Assembly (NCBI GenBank): GCA_903995115.1
Contig: LR877168.1
Span: 247,001-311,000, forward strand
From: Angomonas deanei
Taxonomy: Eukaryota; Euglenozoa; Kinetoplastea; Trypanosomatida; Trypanosomatidae
Direction of reading: 5' to 3'
DNA length: 64,000 nt
Shown: positions 61,866 to 64,000 of the stretch, piece after piece
Numbering within the stretch: the first letter of the stretch is position 1
Layout: every line of letters begins with the position of its first letter
The notes under the pieces: model-generated
Database searches by the model: none
Seen by the model: only the letters and a program-made list of their open reading frames with translations
What the model was told of the DNA's origin: nothing
Position numbers and translations under genes: made by a program

Positions 61866-64000
61866 TGACTCCTCGAGCAGCATCGAAGACGACGTCGAGG
61901 AGATGGTGGAAAGTAGTGTGGAGAGTGAGGTGGATTCGGATGGGAACAGTGTGGCGGTGGACGACGACGAACCGGCACCCCAGCAAGGCGAGGAAGCCGA
62001 GGTGGCTCCACCACCGGCGCCGAATGCAGAACCAGAGGAACCGGTGGATTACTCCGACAATGAATTAGCCATCAATCGTATTCTAGCGCTCTTCAACATG
62101 GCGGATACCTTAACGAATCGTAATGGAAATGCCGCACAAGCCGACGCGACGGACAACACCGCTGCTGCTGCTGCCCCGGCAGAAGCAGTCCCAGAGGTGG
62201 TGGTGAACCCTCCTCCCGAAGATGACCAGCCGTGGCTGGGTCTCGTCGAGCCGACGTTCATTGAGTCCATTCCCCAAGACATACGGGAGAGCATTCTATT
62301 CGAGCACATGCCGCAGCTGCGAGGAGAGGTGGAGTACACGTTTCTGAATCGTCAGACGAGGGTGTACCATAGTTTTCTCTCTCTTCTACCAGAGCCGGTA
62401 CAGCTGAACGTGCTAGACATTGAAGGACGCTTTGCCGCCGTTCACGATGCCCCGGCGGCTGAAGGGGACGGCGCCACCGCGCTTTATGAGCTGCTGCTCA
62501 GTGTCGAGAGCGAGCCGGAGATACGCCAGGATATTCTGCGCGAATGTGACATCACCCTTTTGGCGAACTACCCCGAGCTGCGACGGGAGTCGGAGCGACT
62601 GCGGCGCGAGCGGTTGCCGGAGGCACCACGTCTAATGAACATGCGAGAATACCCGATGGATGTGGTGGTGCGAGATCCCTTCGCCGACGCCACCCGTCTG
62701 GAGAGCATCCGTCGCATCTTTTCGCGCGACCTATCTGACGCGCACTCCAACAACCGCTCCTCTTCGCGTATTAAGGCGGTAGAGACGAAGCCCCCGACGT
62801 GCGACTCGGAGTACCATGTCCTGGCGCCCAGGGTGGTGCGACTGAGTGTGGCGGAAATGAAAATGTGTATTCGTCTGCTGAAGTTGCACACACCGATGAA
62901 GAAGGACTCCAACACCGATCTCCGCACACAGATCACCGCCCTCCTGCGGACCTTGTGTGGCACGCAGCGACAGACGGTGGAGGTGCTGACGGCGCTGCTG
63001 GAGGTGGGAAGGGAAGGGTTGGACGAGCAAGGCTCGCCAGCTGCCCTGACCGGACGCTCCTCCATGTTTACCAATGTACTGGTGTTGTTCAGCGAGTTGT
63101 GCAAGGTCACCAGCATTGTCCCGATCGCACTCATGCTCCTGCCGGACGGGTGCCTCAATAAGGAAACGATGAAGGATGTGAACGCCCCCCTCGACAGTAC
63201 GGAAAAAGAGTACGTGGCTCATCACCCACTGAAGATGCTGCTGGACTACGTCAGCGTTAACATCTCCGCCTCCAGCGTGACGCGCAACCTCTTTGTCACC
63301 ATCTTGTCCAACCTCATACAGATACGTGATTCCCTCGTGAAGGAGGACACACCGAAGGAAGGAGGAGACAGTCTCTTCAACCGCATGCCGGAGTCGGATG
63401 AGAATATCAGGCACCCCCGTCACGAGCACCGACTGCAATGGACGGATGTGAGCCAACTGGCGTCGTACAGCGAGGGGTTTATTTGCAACATTTGCGGTAC
63501 CAACCCCCATAACCGGTTGTGCTTCCACTGCGGTATCTGCAACTTTGACCTCTGTGCCTCCTGCGGGAGGGAGCGACTGACGGTGGAGGAGATGACCACA
63601 CGACTGCGGCGGTGCATGTACTACACCGTCAACATGGACGGCTTCATGCAGCGGGTGGTGGAGCTGCTGGAGTCCAAGTCGAGCGCCCACTACAACGGGA
63701 CGCTCATCCGACTGGTGAAGCCGATGCTCTACGAGAGCGCCAAGCGGGACAAGGAGTACGACGGTCCGCGGTCTGCCGTGTCGGTTGTGGAGGAGGCACT
63801 GCAGCGGGCGGCGGGGGTACTGACCCCGGCGATCCGGGAGACCCGAAAGGTATTCCGTCAAACCGTGGAGGATGTGGTTCGCCAGCACCTCACGGAGGCG
63901 GGGTCCCCGACCAACGCAGAGGCACGCCAAGACTCCTTTGCTAGCACAGTGACGATACCGGAAGACATCCAGTTCGACTCCAGCGAGGGACTTCAGTTTC
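61852..64000 (+). CDS. HUWE1/TOM1-like E3 ubiquitin ligase, segment 3 (UBM/DUF4414 region, ZZ finger), cut by window end
   Basis: Third frame, open from the C6 run to the right edge. It starts acidic (QEESSDSSSSIEDDVEE). The best family evidence is near 62221-62320: PWLGLVEPTFIESIPQDI then RESILFEHMP, matching the IDPTFLEALPxDIRxEVL ubiquitin-binding motif of the DUF4414/UBM region in HUWE1, TOM1 and plant UPL1/2. RREYP-type helical sequence follows. At 63484-63573 a cysteine-rich unit (C-x2-C, then CFHC, CNFDLCASC) looks like a ZZ zinc finger, which is not usual in this group but occurs in other giant ligases such as HERC2. The HECT catalytic domain, expected about 1 kb or more downstream, is outside the window. 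Confidence 0.7.

Noticed and set aside
62731-63930. 399-codon minus-strand open frame
   Set aside because: It lies inside the well-supported ligase frame, and the plus strand carries the UBM motif and ZZ finger.
1-64000. CRISPR arrays, insertion sequences, LTR elements or other mobile elements
   Set aside because: No repeated spacer pattern, no transposase, reverse transcriptase, integrase or capsid-like motif was seen on either strand.

Overview
The window reads as nuclear DNA of a kinetoplastid-type protist (Euglenozoa). No gene needs an intron. Two genes on the minus strand at the left end are followed by a 3.4 kb spacer without a credible gene, and then about 59 kb of genes lie all on the plus strand. 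Short intergenic gaps carry long T or pyrimidine runs, often followed by AG shortly before the ATG. This is the layout of polycistronic transcription with spliced-leader trans-splicing. The standard genetic code fits every gene. The species cannot be named from the sequence alone; a bodonid or early-branching kinetoplastid would fit as well as a trypanosomatid.

Layout. 280-1203: two small minus-strand membrane proteins. 1204-4626: a divergent strand-switch region, GC-rich, C+A-rich on its left arm and G+T-rich on its right arm, with the switch near 3390 where a small inverted repeat sits. 4627-18113: TSR1 (40S subunit maturation), an acyl-CoA dehydrogenase, a small unknown, three tandem MaoC-type hydratases, a small unknown, a SIN1-like TORC2 subunit, a SLC35F-type transporter and an unknown 631-residue protein. 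18535-29043: a giant gene with a unique N-terminal part, ankyrin repeats and a C-terminal bacterial-type SecA motor. 29349-37604: a DmX/Rav1-like V-ATPase assembly factor. 37764-45859: SDHAF4, a CCCH-like zinc finger protein, a DBP2/DDX5-type RNA helicase, a membrane-anchored Nudix hydrolase and a polytopic membrane protein. 46031-52474: a leucine-rich-repeat protein, a DUF202 protein, an LRRC51-like protein and EMC8/9. 53072-64000: a giant HUWE1/TOM1-like ubiquitin ligase that runs off the right edge before its expected HECT domain.

How they fit together. The genes are mostly housekeeping: ribosome assembly, mitochondrial fatty-acid and complex II work, ER insertion, V-ATPase assembly, TORC2 signalling and ubiquitin ligation. 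They share a transcription unit rather than a pathway, as is normal for kinetoplastids. The exception is the ankyrin-SecA protein, which has no counterpart in the usual eukaryotic toolkit.

Data quality. Seven genes change reading frame internally at 11 places in all. Nine of these have the sense of one extra base, several at short homopolymers. Consensus errors are the simplest explanation, but translational frameshifting or real decay cannot be excluded from one sequence.
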